In this document: piece after piece, positions 1-5,094 of the stretch | How the letters are laid out: each line of letters begins with the position of its first letter | How positions within the stretch are numbered: position 1 is the stretch's first letter | Assembly (NCBI GenBank): GCA_937934685.1 | Contig: CALGYU010000002.1 | Span: 1-5,094 of the forward strand | Length of the DNA: 5,094 nucleotides | Source: an uncultured Acholeplasma sp. | GTDB taxonomy: Bacteria > Bacillota_I > Bacilli_A > Acholeplasmatales > Acholeplasmataceae | Direction: 5' to 3' | Notes under the pieces: model-generated | Databases searched by the model: none | Told to the model about the DNA's origin: nothing | What the model saw: only the letters and a program-made list of their open reading frames with translations | Made by a program: the position numbers and the translations under genes

Positions 1-48
1 TATAATGAATTTACTAGTTTCACTATTTTCTTAACCGAACAAAAATAA
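1..48 (+). CDS. Possible C-terminal tail of a convergent gene (partial, doubtful)
   Basis: Frame 1 of the plus strand is open from the window edge to a TAA at 46-48, giving 15 residues (YNEFTSFTIFLTEQK). The other two plus frames are closed by stops at 3-5 and 32-34. The stop abuts the hairpin at 47-77, which has T-rich runs on both sides and could terminate transcription from both directions, as is common between convergent genes. Fifteen residues are too few to identify anything, and an open frame this short is expected by chance, so this is only a pointer to what may lie left of the window. Confidence 0.2.
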   Translation, partial: YNEFTSFTIFLTEQK

Positions 49-78
49 AGAGAGCTATTTTTATAAATGCTCTCTTTT
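41..78 (-). terminator. Rho-independent terminator of the glycosyltransferase gene, possibly bidirectional
   Basis: AAAGAGAGC at 47-55 pairs perfectly with GCTCTCTTT at 69-77. Inside it, ATTT (57-60) pairs with AAAT (65-68) past one bulged base, leaving a TTAT loop. On the minus strand the stem follows the glycosyltransferase stop (81-83) by three bases and is followed by a T-rich run (TTTATTTTTG). On the plus strand it is followed by TTTTCTTTATTTTTTC, so it could also stop transcription coming from the left. Confidence 0.8.
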
Positions 79-80
79 CT

Positions 81-1145
81 TTATTTTTTCTTTAGTTTTG
101 CGATTCTTTTATAGTTATTGCCCACATATTCTTCATGGACTTCTTTATAAAAGTTTGTCCATTCTTTTTTGATGTTTTCTCTAGAGTAATAGGTTTTAAT
201 TTTATGAGCATTTTCTAAAGCTTGATTATACATGTCTTTTTTAGTTGCTAACTCATCGATTAAAGAAATAAATTCTTCATTGTTACTTCCTTTTACATAT
301 GCATCAAATAAGATGTTTTCATACAGTTCTAAATCTCTTAATAATAGTGGCGTTCCCACGCTACAAGATTCTAAGATAGCCATTGGGAAGAGTTCATTAT
401 ATGAGGGCATAAATAATATATCCGCCATATTATACATATCATTCATTTGATTTCTTGGAATGATATCTGTAAAGATAACATTCTTAGGGGCTGTTTCTAC
501 TGCTTTTTTTAATTCTTTATACCCATCTGATATAACACCAAAGGTAAATCCACCTGCCCATACAAACTTTATATGTGGCATTTTAGAGGCAATTTCAATG
601 AAATCCATGACCCCTTTTCTAGTTTGAACTTGTCCAACACCTAAAACCACAAACTCATCTGGTTTTATGCCATATTTTTCTCTGGTGGTGTTTTTATTTT
701 CAGAGTCTTGTTGGTAGAAACTTTCTTCTGATACAAAGTTTGGAATGTATTTGATACGTTCCTTTTTTGCTCCATAAGCTTCTAAATCTTTTATGAATGT
801 CGGATTAACTACTACTAGATAGTCTGATTTTTTATATATTTTTAAAAAATATTTGTTGAATAATTTCATGAATGGTTTAGGTACTTTAATAGAGCCTTCA
901 AATGTCTCAGGTAAAAAATGCACGTGTGTTATGACAGGTTTTTTTGAGTATTTAGCACCAAAATAATTTCTTGGATTGATGGTATGAGCATGGAATATAT
1001 CATATTTTCCTTTATTTTCTTTTACATAAAAATCGATATGACACATCGTTTTAATTAAATCAATTTGCTCCTTGGTTGCTGATCCAACACCCTGTCCTTC
1101 GAATTTATCCCCAGTATAGGACATTCTGATTGTAATTTTATCCAT
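81..1145 (-). CDS. GT4-family glycosyltransferase, probable diglycosyl-diacylglycerol synthase (alDGS/CpoA-like)
   Basis: This 354-residue GT-B enzyme probably adds a second sugar from a UDP-sugar to monoglycosyl-diacylglycerol at the inner face of the membrane, making the bilayer-forming diglycosyl lipid that can also anchor lipoteichoic acid in Firmicutes. What is seen: a glycine-rich N-terminal loop (GQGVGSA, 17-23), a HAHTIN segment (52-57), the start of the donor domain at GVGQVQTRKG (169-178) with R176 and K177, and the GT4 E-x7-E pair E251/E259 in ELFPMAILE. The tail is strongly basic (KRIAKLKKK), suiting contact with acidic lipids. The overall pattern, from memory, matches Acholeplasma alDGS and streptococcal CpoA more than generic GT4 enzymes. 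The sugar (glucose or galactose) cannot be told. The start ATG has GGTGA five bases upstream (1150-1154). No monoglycosyl-DAG synthase gene adjoins it in this window. It has its own promoter and terminator. Confidence 0.85.
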   Translation of the reverse strand: MDKITIRMSYTGDKFEGQGVGSATKEQIDLIKTMCHIDFYVKENKGKYDIFHAHTINPRNYFGAKYSKKPVITHVHFLPETFEGSIKVPKPFMKLFNKYFLKIYKKSDYLVVVNPTFIKDLEAYGAKKERIKYIPNFVSEESFYQQDSENKNTTREKYGIKPDEFVVLGVGQVQTRKGVMDFIEIASKMPHIKFVWAGGFTFGVISDGYKELKKAVETAPKNVIFTDIIPRNQMNDMYNMADILFMPSYNELFPMAILESCSVGTPLLLRDLELYENILFDAYVKGSNNEEFISLIDELATKKDMYNQALENAHKIKTYYSRENIKKEWTNFYKEVHEEYVGNNYKRIAKLKKK

Positions 1146-1191
1146 TTTTTCACCGCTTTTACTTATTTTTATGACCCCTAATCGTATATTT

Positions 1192-1220
1192 ATTATATCT
1201 TAGATTGCTCTTTTTGTCTA
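1192..1220 (-). promoter_or_regulatory. Sigma-A-type promoter of the glycosyltransferase gene
   Basis: On the minus strand a -35 box TAGACA (1215-1220; one mismatch to TTGACA) is followed by a 17-base spacer and a perfect TATAAT -10 box (1192-1197). The transcript would start near 1185, giving a leader of about 40 bases before the ATG at 1145. The promoter lies between the terminator of the upstream small gene and the glycosyltransferase, so the latter is an independent unit. I saw no operator-like repeat around it. Confidence 0.75.
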
Positions 1221-1236
1221 TCTGTATTACCTTTAT

Positions 1237-1267
1237 AAAAAAAAGATTAAGACATTCTTAATCTTTT
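1237..1267 (-). terminator. Rho-independent terminator overlapping the end of the 79-residue membrane protein gene
   Basis: An 11-bp perfect stem (1241-1251 with 1257-1267) encloses a 5-base loop. Read on the minus strand the second arm ends in TTTT and runs on into four more T (1240-1237), giving an eight-T tail. The stop codon of the small membrane protein (1258-1260) and its last two codons lie inside the first arm, so the hairpin doubles as coding sequence. Confidence 0.8.
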
Positions 1268-1497
1268 AATACTTGTTTTCTCTTTATGAGTTTTCTGATG
1301 TATACCAAAAGTAATACAAGTCCTACAATAATGACAAAAATGCCTGATATTAATAGAGGATACCCAAATAAAATGGTGAATATTCTTGAGACAATGTTTG
1401 CTTCTGGATCATAGGCAACATTTAAAAGTGTTTCTGAAGCACTAAAAGTCATAAAACCGCCTAAAACTAATAAAAATATAGTCACTAATAATAACAT
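1258..1497 (-). CDS. Small two-helix membrane protein of unknown function
   Basis: This 79-residue protein belongs to no family I recognise. Two hydrophobic stretches are visible, about residues 2-19 and 43-67. Between them is a short loop with several acidic residues (SETLLNVAYDPEAN). The tail after the second helix is basic (RKLIKRKQ). By the positive-inside rule both ends should face the cytoplasm and the loop the outside. It is probably a real gene: the start ATG has a good AGGGAG site seven bases upstream (1505-1510), and a terminator sits exactly at its end. It follows the cation transporter gene by 86 bases with no obvious terminator between, so the two may share a transcript, but that alone does not link it to metal transport. 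It could be an accessory subunit or an unrelated envelope protein. Confidence 0.7.
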   Translation of the reverse strand: MLLLVTIFLLVLGGFMTFSASETLLNVAYDPEANIVSRIFTILFGYPLLISGIFVIIVGLVLLLVYIRKLIKRKQVLKD

Positions 1498-1529
1498 TAT
1501 TTATCTCCCTCTCTCTATTTTGATATTTT

Positions 1530-1538
1530 ATTCTATCA
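1530..1538 (-). promoter_or_regulatory. Weak candidate extended -10 promoter for the small membrane protein gene
   Basis: The minus strand reads TGATAGAAT here, an extended -10 element with one mismatch in the hexamer. No recognisable -35 box lies 16-18 bases upstream. It is the best candidate in the 86-base gap after the cation transporter gene. Read-through from that gene is the alternative, since I found no terminator hairpin in the gap. Confidence 0.3.
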
Positions 1539-1583
1539 TCTTAGTAAAGAAGTTTTATATATTTTGCTTAATCAATCTTATTT

Positions 1584-2453
1584 TTACTTTTTAGGATTCA
1601 CATGGACCATGCAATGAATGACATCTTCATAGTCATTTTCAATCTTTTGATGTACCTTTTCTGCAATTTCATGTGCTTTGATTAAACTAAGGTTTGCGTC
1701 TACACCTATTTCAACATCAATATAGACTTTGTCCATATGTTTTCTTGCTTTATAATCATCAATGGTTATTACACCTAAAACTGTTTTTATGGTTTCTTTA
1801 ACTTTCTGATTATACTCTTTTGAAGGTGCTTCATCTACTAAAAAGGAAATAGCTTCTTTAAAGACCTTAGCTGCATTATATAAAATAATTAACCCGATGA
1901 TGATTGAAGCAAGGTAATCAAAATAAATGTATCCGATGAGACTTAGTAAAATACCCAATAAACTAGATGCCGTAGAAAAGATATCACCTAAATGATTATA
2001 AGCATCCGCTTTTAAACTAATTTGTTTGTGTTTTTTATACCCAATCATACTAATTATGTATAGAAAGCTTTTGATTAAAATGCTAATAGCAGCAATATAG
2101 ATGGTGTAAACTGCTGGTTTAACATAACTTTGAGTTTCATTATAGGTTATTAAGTTTCTAACTCCTGCAAAGATAATGAATCCTGCTGTTAAAAGCATGA
2201 TGAGGCTTAAAATTAAACTGACAACCCCTTCATATTTTTCATGTCCATAAGGATGATCTTTATCTGGTTTTTTTAATGATAATTGAATCATAACCATCAA
2301 ACTTATACTAATTAAAATATCTGCTAGCGAGTTATAGCCATCATCTACCAATGAGCCTGCATTTCCTAAGTATCCAAAAATGAGTTTCAATGATGTTAAG
2401 GTGATGTTTAGTATCAATCCTATGTATAAAATACGTTTAATTTCTTTTTTCAT
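1584..2453 (-). CDS. Cation diffusion facilitator (CDF) family divalent metal exporter, possibly Mn2+ type
   Basis: This 289-residue protein, near the usual CDF length, should export a divalent metal from the cytoplasm by proton antiport, working as a dimer. It has about six hydrophobic segments (roughly 7-28, 44-59, 76-100, 113-138, 157-174, 177-195) and a cytoplasmic C-terminal domain from about 209. Family landmarks are clear: GSLVDDGYNSLAD (33-45), the D64/H67/H71 cluster in DKDHPYGH, and LKADAYNHLGD (147-157). At the transport site, where E. coli YiiP has D45, D49, H153 and D157, this protein appears to have N41, D45, N153 and D157. Asparagine replacing histidine is unlike zinc-type members; NxxxD in the second helix recalls manganese exporters, so manganese is a reasonable guess. 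The C-terminal domain keeps histidines at 239, 261 and 284. The ATG has GAAGGA eight bases upstream (2462-2467). The metal remains uncertain; the family does not. Confidence 0.93.
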   Translation of the reverse strand: MKKEIKRILYIGLILNITLTSLKLIFGYLGNAGSLVDDGYNSLADILISISLMVMIQLSLKKPDKDHPYGHEKYEGVVSLILSLIMLLTAGFIIFAGVRNLITYNETQSYVKPAVYTIYIAAISILIKSFLYIISMIGYKKHKQISLKADAYNHLGDIFSTASSLLGILLSLIGYIYFDYLASIIIGLIILYNAAKVFKEAISFLVDEAPSKEYNQKVKETIKTVLGVITIDDYKARKHMDKVYIDVEIGVDANLSLIKAHEIAEKVHQKIENDYEDVIHCMVHVNPKK

Positions 2454-2485
2454 TTAAGATGTCCTTCTTTTACTTTATGCTTTCT

Positions 2486-2494
2486 ATTATAACA
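2486..2494 (-). promoter_or_regulatory. Extended -10 promoter of the CDF transporter gene
   Basis: The minus strand reads TGTTATAAT, a perfect extended -10 element (TG, one base, TATAAT at 2486-2491). The position expected for a -35 box (about 2509-2514) reads TCCTAT, a poor match, and lies inside the stem of the preceding terminator. Transcription would begin near 2479, leaving a leader of about 25 bases, too short for a metal-sensing riboswitch such as yybP-ykoY. Confidence 0.6.
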
Positions 2495-2500
2495 CTTTAT

Positions 2501-2538
2501 AAAATAATATAGGACCTAAACAGGTCCTATATTATTTT
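2501..2538 (-). terminator. Terminator hairpin at the end of the ASCH-GNAT/ABC operon
   Basis: A 17-bp perfect inverted repeat (2501-2517 with 2522-2538) encloses a four-base loop; its core is AGGACCT/AGGTCCT. On the minus strand it lies 56 bases beyond the permease stop and its second arm ends ATTATTTT. The T run on the plus side (TTTTTCTATTTTTATC) is longer, so it could also block antisense transcription. No other gene lies between it and the CDF promoter. Confidence 0.75.
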
Positions 2539-2594
2539 TCTATTTTTATCTTCTTTAAACTTCTATCAATTGTTTAGATCAATAAAGACTTTGA

Positions 2595-3479
2595 TTATTT
2601 TTTACCTATTTTTTTAGAAAGTCTTTGTGTTGCAACGCCTAAGAAAAGAAATGATATGAAACAAGAAACTAGTAAAATCCATACCATATTAATTTCTATG
2701 TTAAAAATGGGTATATTGCCTATGTTATAGGTTTCTTTTATCGTCAAGATGATTTCTTCTTTATTTTCCAATGTAATTAAGTTAAAACTTGGTTCTAATA
2801 AATAATTTTTCATCACGGCAGTCATATGTGTAAATGGAATGAGTGATGAAATATTTTGGACAGCTTTGGGTAAAATAGATAAAGGCATGTAGATTCCTGA
2901 AATAAAGCCAATCACTGTGCCTAAAACTCCTGAGATTGCCCCAAAGGCATTAACACTTGTGATAAAAGTTGTAATAAAAATCATTAGACCTGTTGAAATA
3001 AATGTAAAGACTAATAATAACCCACTAATGATGATAATGACTGGTAAACTATACCAAATACTTGTTGTAAAACCGACGATTAAAACAGCAAGTAACCACA
3101 TGATTAATGAGAAAACATAGGTGATGATTAAAGAAGATAAATAGTGTGAGAAAATGATTTTAAATCGTTTAACTGGCGTGACTAAAAATGAGTTGATAAT
3201 CTTTTTTTCAAAGTCTGTAATAATATTTCCTAGATTTCCTAGTGAAAGTGTCACTGTGTTAATGACTAGAATACCGCTTAACAACAAGGAATTAGCGAAA
3301 AAATCAATTTCATTAGGCTGATATATGGTTTTGAGCCAATCATTAATATAGGCATTTTTTAAAAAAAGAATGTATAAACCTAATAAGATAATAACAGAGA
3401 AAAAGGAAAAAAAGACTGCGACTTTATCTCTGATAAAAATTAAAATGTTTCGTTTGGTTAAAACAGTTAATTCATACAT
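2595..3479 (-). CDS. ABC-2 type transporter permease subunit
   Basis: This is the membrane half of an ABC exporter whose ATPase is encoded just upstream. From the preferred ATG it has 294 residues. Six hydrophobic segments fit the ABC-2 (DrrB/NodJ-like) fold: about 20-41, 62-84, 112-136, 145-172, 178-204 and 265-283. The segment from about 191 (GFISGIYMPLSILP, then LIPFTHMT) matches the conserved late-helix motif of this family, and the N-terminal LTKRNILIFIRDK resembles its amphipathic lead-in helix. An in-frame GTG at 3486-3488 would add three residues, but it sits inside the ribosome binding site and has none of its own, so ATG at 3477-3479 is preferred. The gene overlaps the ATPase end by 8 bases, implying translational coupling. 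The substrate cannot be predicted; drugs, peptides, lipids or polysaccharides are all handled by this family. Confidence 0.9.
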   Translation of the reverse strand: MYELTVLTKRNILIFIRDKVAVFFSFFSVIILLGLYILFLKNAYINDWLKTIYQPNEIDFFANSLLLSGILVINTVTLSLGNLGNIITDFEKKIINSFLVTPVKRFKIIFSHYLSSLIITYVFSLIMWLLAVLIVGFTTSIWYSLPVIIIISGLLLVFTFISTGLMIFITTFITSVNAFGAISGVLGTVIGFISGIYMPLSILPKAVQNISSLIPFTHMTAVMKNYLLEPSFNLITLENKEEIILTIKETYNIGNIPIFNIEINMVWILLVSCFISFLFLGVATQRLSKKIGKK

Positions 3480-4377
3480 TTTGTTCACCTATGACATGGA
3501 TAAAAACATCGTCCAATGTTCCTTTTATAACCTCAAAAGTTTTAATATTTTCCTTTAACTCTAAAATAAGGTTTATGGTTTCTTGAGCACTTTCTACTTC
3601 TATTAGATATTGATCGGATACTTTTTTGTAAACTTTTTTTTCTTTTTCTAGATAAGCAGTTAACTGATGTTTGTCTTTAGGAACGATTTTAAAATAGTCT
3701 TTACTATAGGCATTTTTCAATTCAGAAGGAGAGCCTTTTGCGATAACTTTTCCTTTATGTATGATGACAACATAATCTGCTTTTGCTGCTTCCTCCATGT
3801 AGTGTGTGGTTAAAAAAATCGTAATGCTTTTTTCTTTTTGGAGCTTTTCTAATACTTGCCAAACCAATTGTCTAGTTTCTGGATCTAATCCTGTGGTCGG
3901 TTCATCTAAAATTAAAATCTCTGGATCTGAAAAAAGTGCTCGTGCTATTTCTACTCTTCTTTTTTGACCGCCAGATAAGGTTTTATATTTTCTGTTTTCT
4001 AAATCTTTTAGTTCTAGTATTTCAATGATTTCTTGATATCGTTTCTCAACTGCTTGTTTTTCTTTTAAGTAAAGAACACCTCTTGAGATTAAATTCTCTT
4101 TGACGGTTAATAAATCATCACTCACATTTTCTTGAAAAACAACACCTATTTTAGTTCTTATGTAGTTTTCCTCACTACGTCCATTAATCAAAACTTCTCC
4201 TTCATCTTTATTAAGGAGTGTTGTAATAACGTTGATGGTCGTTGATTTTCCTGCCCCATTTTGACCAAGAAAAGCAAATAAACTACCTTTTCTAACTTCA
4301 AAACTAATATCATCTACGGCTTTGATTTGTCCATAGGATTTTTTCAGATGTTTAATTTCTAATATATTGGTATACAT
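3472..4377 (-). CDS. ABC transporter ATP-binding protein (DrrA/CcmA-type exporter ATPase)
   Basis: This 301-residue ATPase powers the exporter formed with the downstream permease. All nucleotide-binding motifs are intact: Walker A GQNGAGKST (38-46), Q-loop Q82, signature LSGGQKRR (134-141), Walker B ILILDEP with catalytic E159, D-loop GLD (163-165) and switch H192. After about residue 225 comes the extra C-terminal domain typical of ABC-2 exporter ATPases, ending in the LDDVFIHVIGE motif (288-298). The start ATG overlaps the upstream stop by one base (TAATG), and AAAGGAGA at 4385-4392 is a strong ribosome binding site seven bases away. The gene ends with TGA, while its neighbours use TAA, which indicates that UGA is read as stop here. 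It should be active as a dimer with two permease subunits; the cargo is unknown. Confidence 0.96.
   Translation of the reverse strand: MYTNILEIKHLKKSYGQIKAVDDISFEVRKGSLFAFLGQNGAGKSTTINVITTLLNKDEGEVLINGRSEENYIRTKIGVVFQENVSDDLLTVKENLISRGVLYLKEKQAVEKRYQEIIEILELKDLENRKYKTLSGGQKRRVEIARALFSDPEILILDEPTTGLDPETRQLVWQVLEKLQKEKSITIFLTTHYMEEAAKADYVVIIHKGKVIAKGSPSELKNAYSKDYFKIVPKDKHQLTAYLEKEKKVYKKVSDQYLIEVESAQETINLILELKENIKTFEVIKGTLDDVFIHVIGEQNV
3485..3490 (-). promoter_or_regulatory. Ribosome binding site that fixes the permease start
   Basis: The minus strand reads AGGTGA here, five bases before the ATG at 3477-3479 and within the last codons of the ATPase gene. The alternative GTG start (3486-3488) is part of this very site and has no purine-rich site of its own upstream, so initiation at the ATG is far more likely. 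Confidence 0.7.
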
Positions 4378-5094
4378 TATAACTTCTCCTTTAGTGGATA
4401 ATAAAATATCTCTACTTCTTTAGTACCATCTTGGTATAGTTCACTATCAATAGGTGTCTTAATGGTTTCAATCCATTGACCCTTTAATTTTTCTAGTGTT
4501 TTTCTTGATGCTATGTTTTCTGGGTGACAAGTAATAATTAAATAAGGCATATGATGTTTTTTTGCTAATTCAAATAGTAGGAGACAGGCCTTTTGCGCAT
4601 AATGATTGCCTCTATAAGGTTCATCAATTTGATACCCAATATGTCCACCATAATAAAGAATGGTTTTATAGCCGATTCTTAAAGAACATTTACCAATCAC
4701 TTCTTGTGTTTGATTTAAAATAATATCAAACCCATAGGCGGGAACATAATCTTTTTCTTTGATGTAAGTTGTTAGTTGATTAACTTTTAATGTGATTTCA
4801 CTTGTTTTAAGGTCGCTTGTTTCTAGATGTTTAAATGGCATCGGATCAATTAACTCAATGCCTATCACTCCATATTTTAAAATATTTTCTTGAGTAAAAT
4901 ATGAATTCATATCAGACGGATTAGCTGTTTCTTTTATTTGATAGCCCATGACTGAAGGGTGAATATTTTCATACATTTTAAAAAAGTCAGGATAATGATG
5001 AATCTTATAAACAGCTTTTACTAATTTTTCTTCTGTTTTAAGGTTTTTAAATTCAATGAGATCATTTTCTTTAATACCTTTTCTTTTCTCATCG
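4377..5094 (-). CDS. ASCH domain-GNAT acetyltransferase fusion protein (partial, N-terminus outside window)
   Basis: The reading frame is open from the right window edge to TAA at 4377-4379, 239 codons. The ATG at 4974-4976 would give 199 residues, but it has no ribosome binding site and falls in the middle of a domain; no ATG, GTG or TTG lies upstream in frame, so the true start is off the window. The first part is the later portion of an ASCH domain, a beta-barrel nucleic-acid- or nucleoside-binding fold: DEKRKGIKENDLIEF, then NPSDMNSYF and YGVIGIEL, the usual end of the domain. After a linker comes a GNAT domain that would transfer an acyl group from acyl-CoA: GFDIILN, IGKCSLRIGY, YYGGHIGY, the CoA-loop equivalent YRGNHYA, FELAKKHHMPYLIITCHPEN and ASRKTLEKL. 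No stop separates the two. The acceptor is unknown. It heads or belongs to the operon with the ABC genes (TAATG overlap). Confidence 0.85.
   Translation of the reverse strand, partial: DEKRKGIKENDLIEFKNLKTEEKLVKAVYKIHHYPDFFKMYENIHPSVMGYQIKETANPSDMNSYFTQENILKYGVIGIELIDPMPFKHLETSDLKTSEITLKVNQLTTYIKEKDYVPAYGFDIILNQTQEVIGKCSLRIGYKTILYYGGHIGYQIDEPYRGNHYAQKACLLLFELAKKHHMPYLIITCHPENIASRKTLEKLKGQWIETIKTPIDSELYQDGTKEVEIFYYPLKEKL

Noticed and set aside
1..6. TATAAT at the left edge as a plus-strand -10 box
   Set aside because: Nothing is visible upstream, and no plus-strand gene follows; in such AT-rich DNA the hexamer is expected by chance.
232..450. Plus-strand open frame of 72 codons
   Set aside because: It lies wholly within the glycosyltransferase gene on the other strand, has no family features, and is a shadow frame.
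2454..2485. Manganese riboswitch (yybP-ykoY) ahead of the CDF gene
   Set aside because: The predicted leader is only about 25 bases, far too short, and no such structure is visible.
2917..3120. Plus-strand open frame of 67 codons
   Set aside because: It is the antisense of the permease's hydrophobic region and shows nothing protein-like; a shadow frame.
3472..3474. UGA read as tryptophan (Mycoplasma code)
   Set aside because: The ATPase ends at this TGA right after its family's C-terminal motif, and tryptophans that I checked in the glycosyltransferase are encoded by TGG.
3480..3488. GTG at 3486-3488 as start of the permease
   Set aside because: It lies within the AGGTGA site that serves the ATG at 3477-3479 and has no site of its own.
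3370..3558. Plus-strand open frame of 62 codons
   Set aside because: It spans the antisense of the permease/ATPase junction, with no ribosome binding site or promoter that I can support.
4377..4976. A complete 199-residue GNAT gene starting at the ATG at 4974-4976
   Set aside because: No ribosome binding site precedes this ATG, the frame is open to the window edge, and the ATG splits an ASCH domain; the longer partial gene explains the sequence better.

Overview
The window is AT-rich (roughly 30% GC by eye) and every convincing gene is on the minus strand. It looks like a low-GC Firmicute or Mollicute relative. UGA acts as a stop: the ABC ATPase ends on TGA exactly where its family's C-terminal motif ends, and tryptophans are written TGG. 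That argues against Mycoplasma/Spiroplasma and fits Acholeplasma-like lineages or low-GC Firmicutes. A glycosyltransferase resembling the diglycosyl-diacylglycerol synthases of Acholeplasma (alDGS) and streptococci (CpoA) points the same way. The taxon is an inference.

In transcription order, from right to left, there are three or four units. (1) 5094 to 2595: a gene cut by the window edge, which I read as an ASCH domain fused to a GNAT acetyltransferase, then an ABC ATPase and an ABC-2 permease. The three are tightly packed (TAATG overlap, then an 8-base overlap) and look like one operon closed by a 17-bp perfect hairpin at 2501-2538. Its promoter is off the window. (2) 2494 to about 1237: a cation diffusion facilitator with an extended -10 promoter, followed after 86 bases by a 79-residue two-helix membrane protein whose terminator hairpin overlaps its last codons. 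The small gene may be read from the same transcript or from a weak promoter of its own. (3) 1220 to about 41: the lipid glycosyltransferase, with a clear sigma-A-type promoter (TAGACA, 17 bases, TATAAT) and a terminator hairpin. (4) Positions 1-48 could hold the tail of a convergent plus-strand gene, but the support is weak.

Most of the genes concern the cell envelope: metal efflux, an ABC exporter, a small membrane protein and glycolipid synthesis. The exception, and the most interesting item, is the ASCH-GNAT protein. The obvious ATG at 4976 falls inside the ASCH domain, has no ribosome binding site, and the frame stays open to the window edge, so a standard call there would hide the fusion. 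I saw no RNA gene, CRISPR array, insertion sequence or long repeat. No gene-free stretch exceeds about 140 bases.
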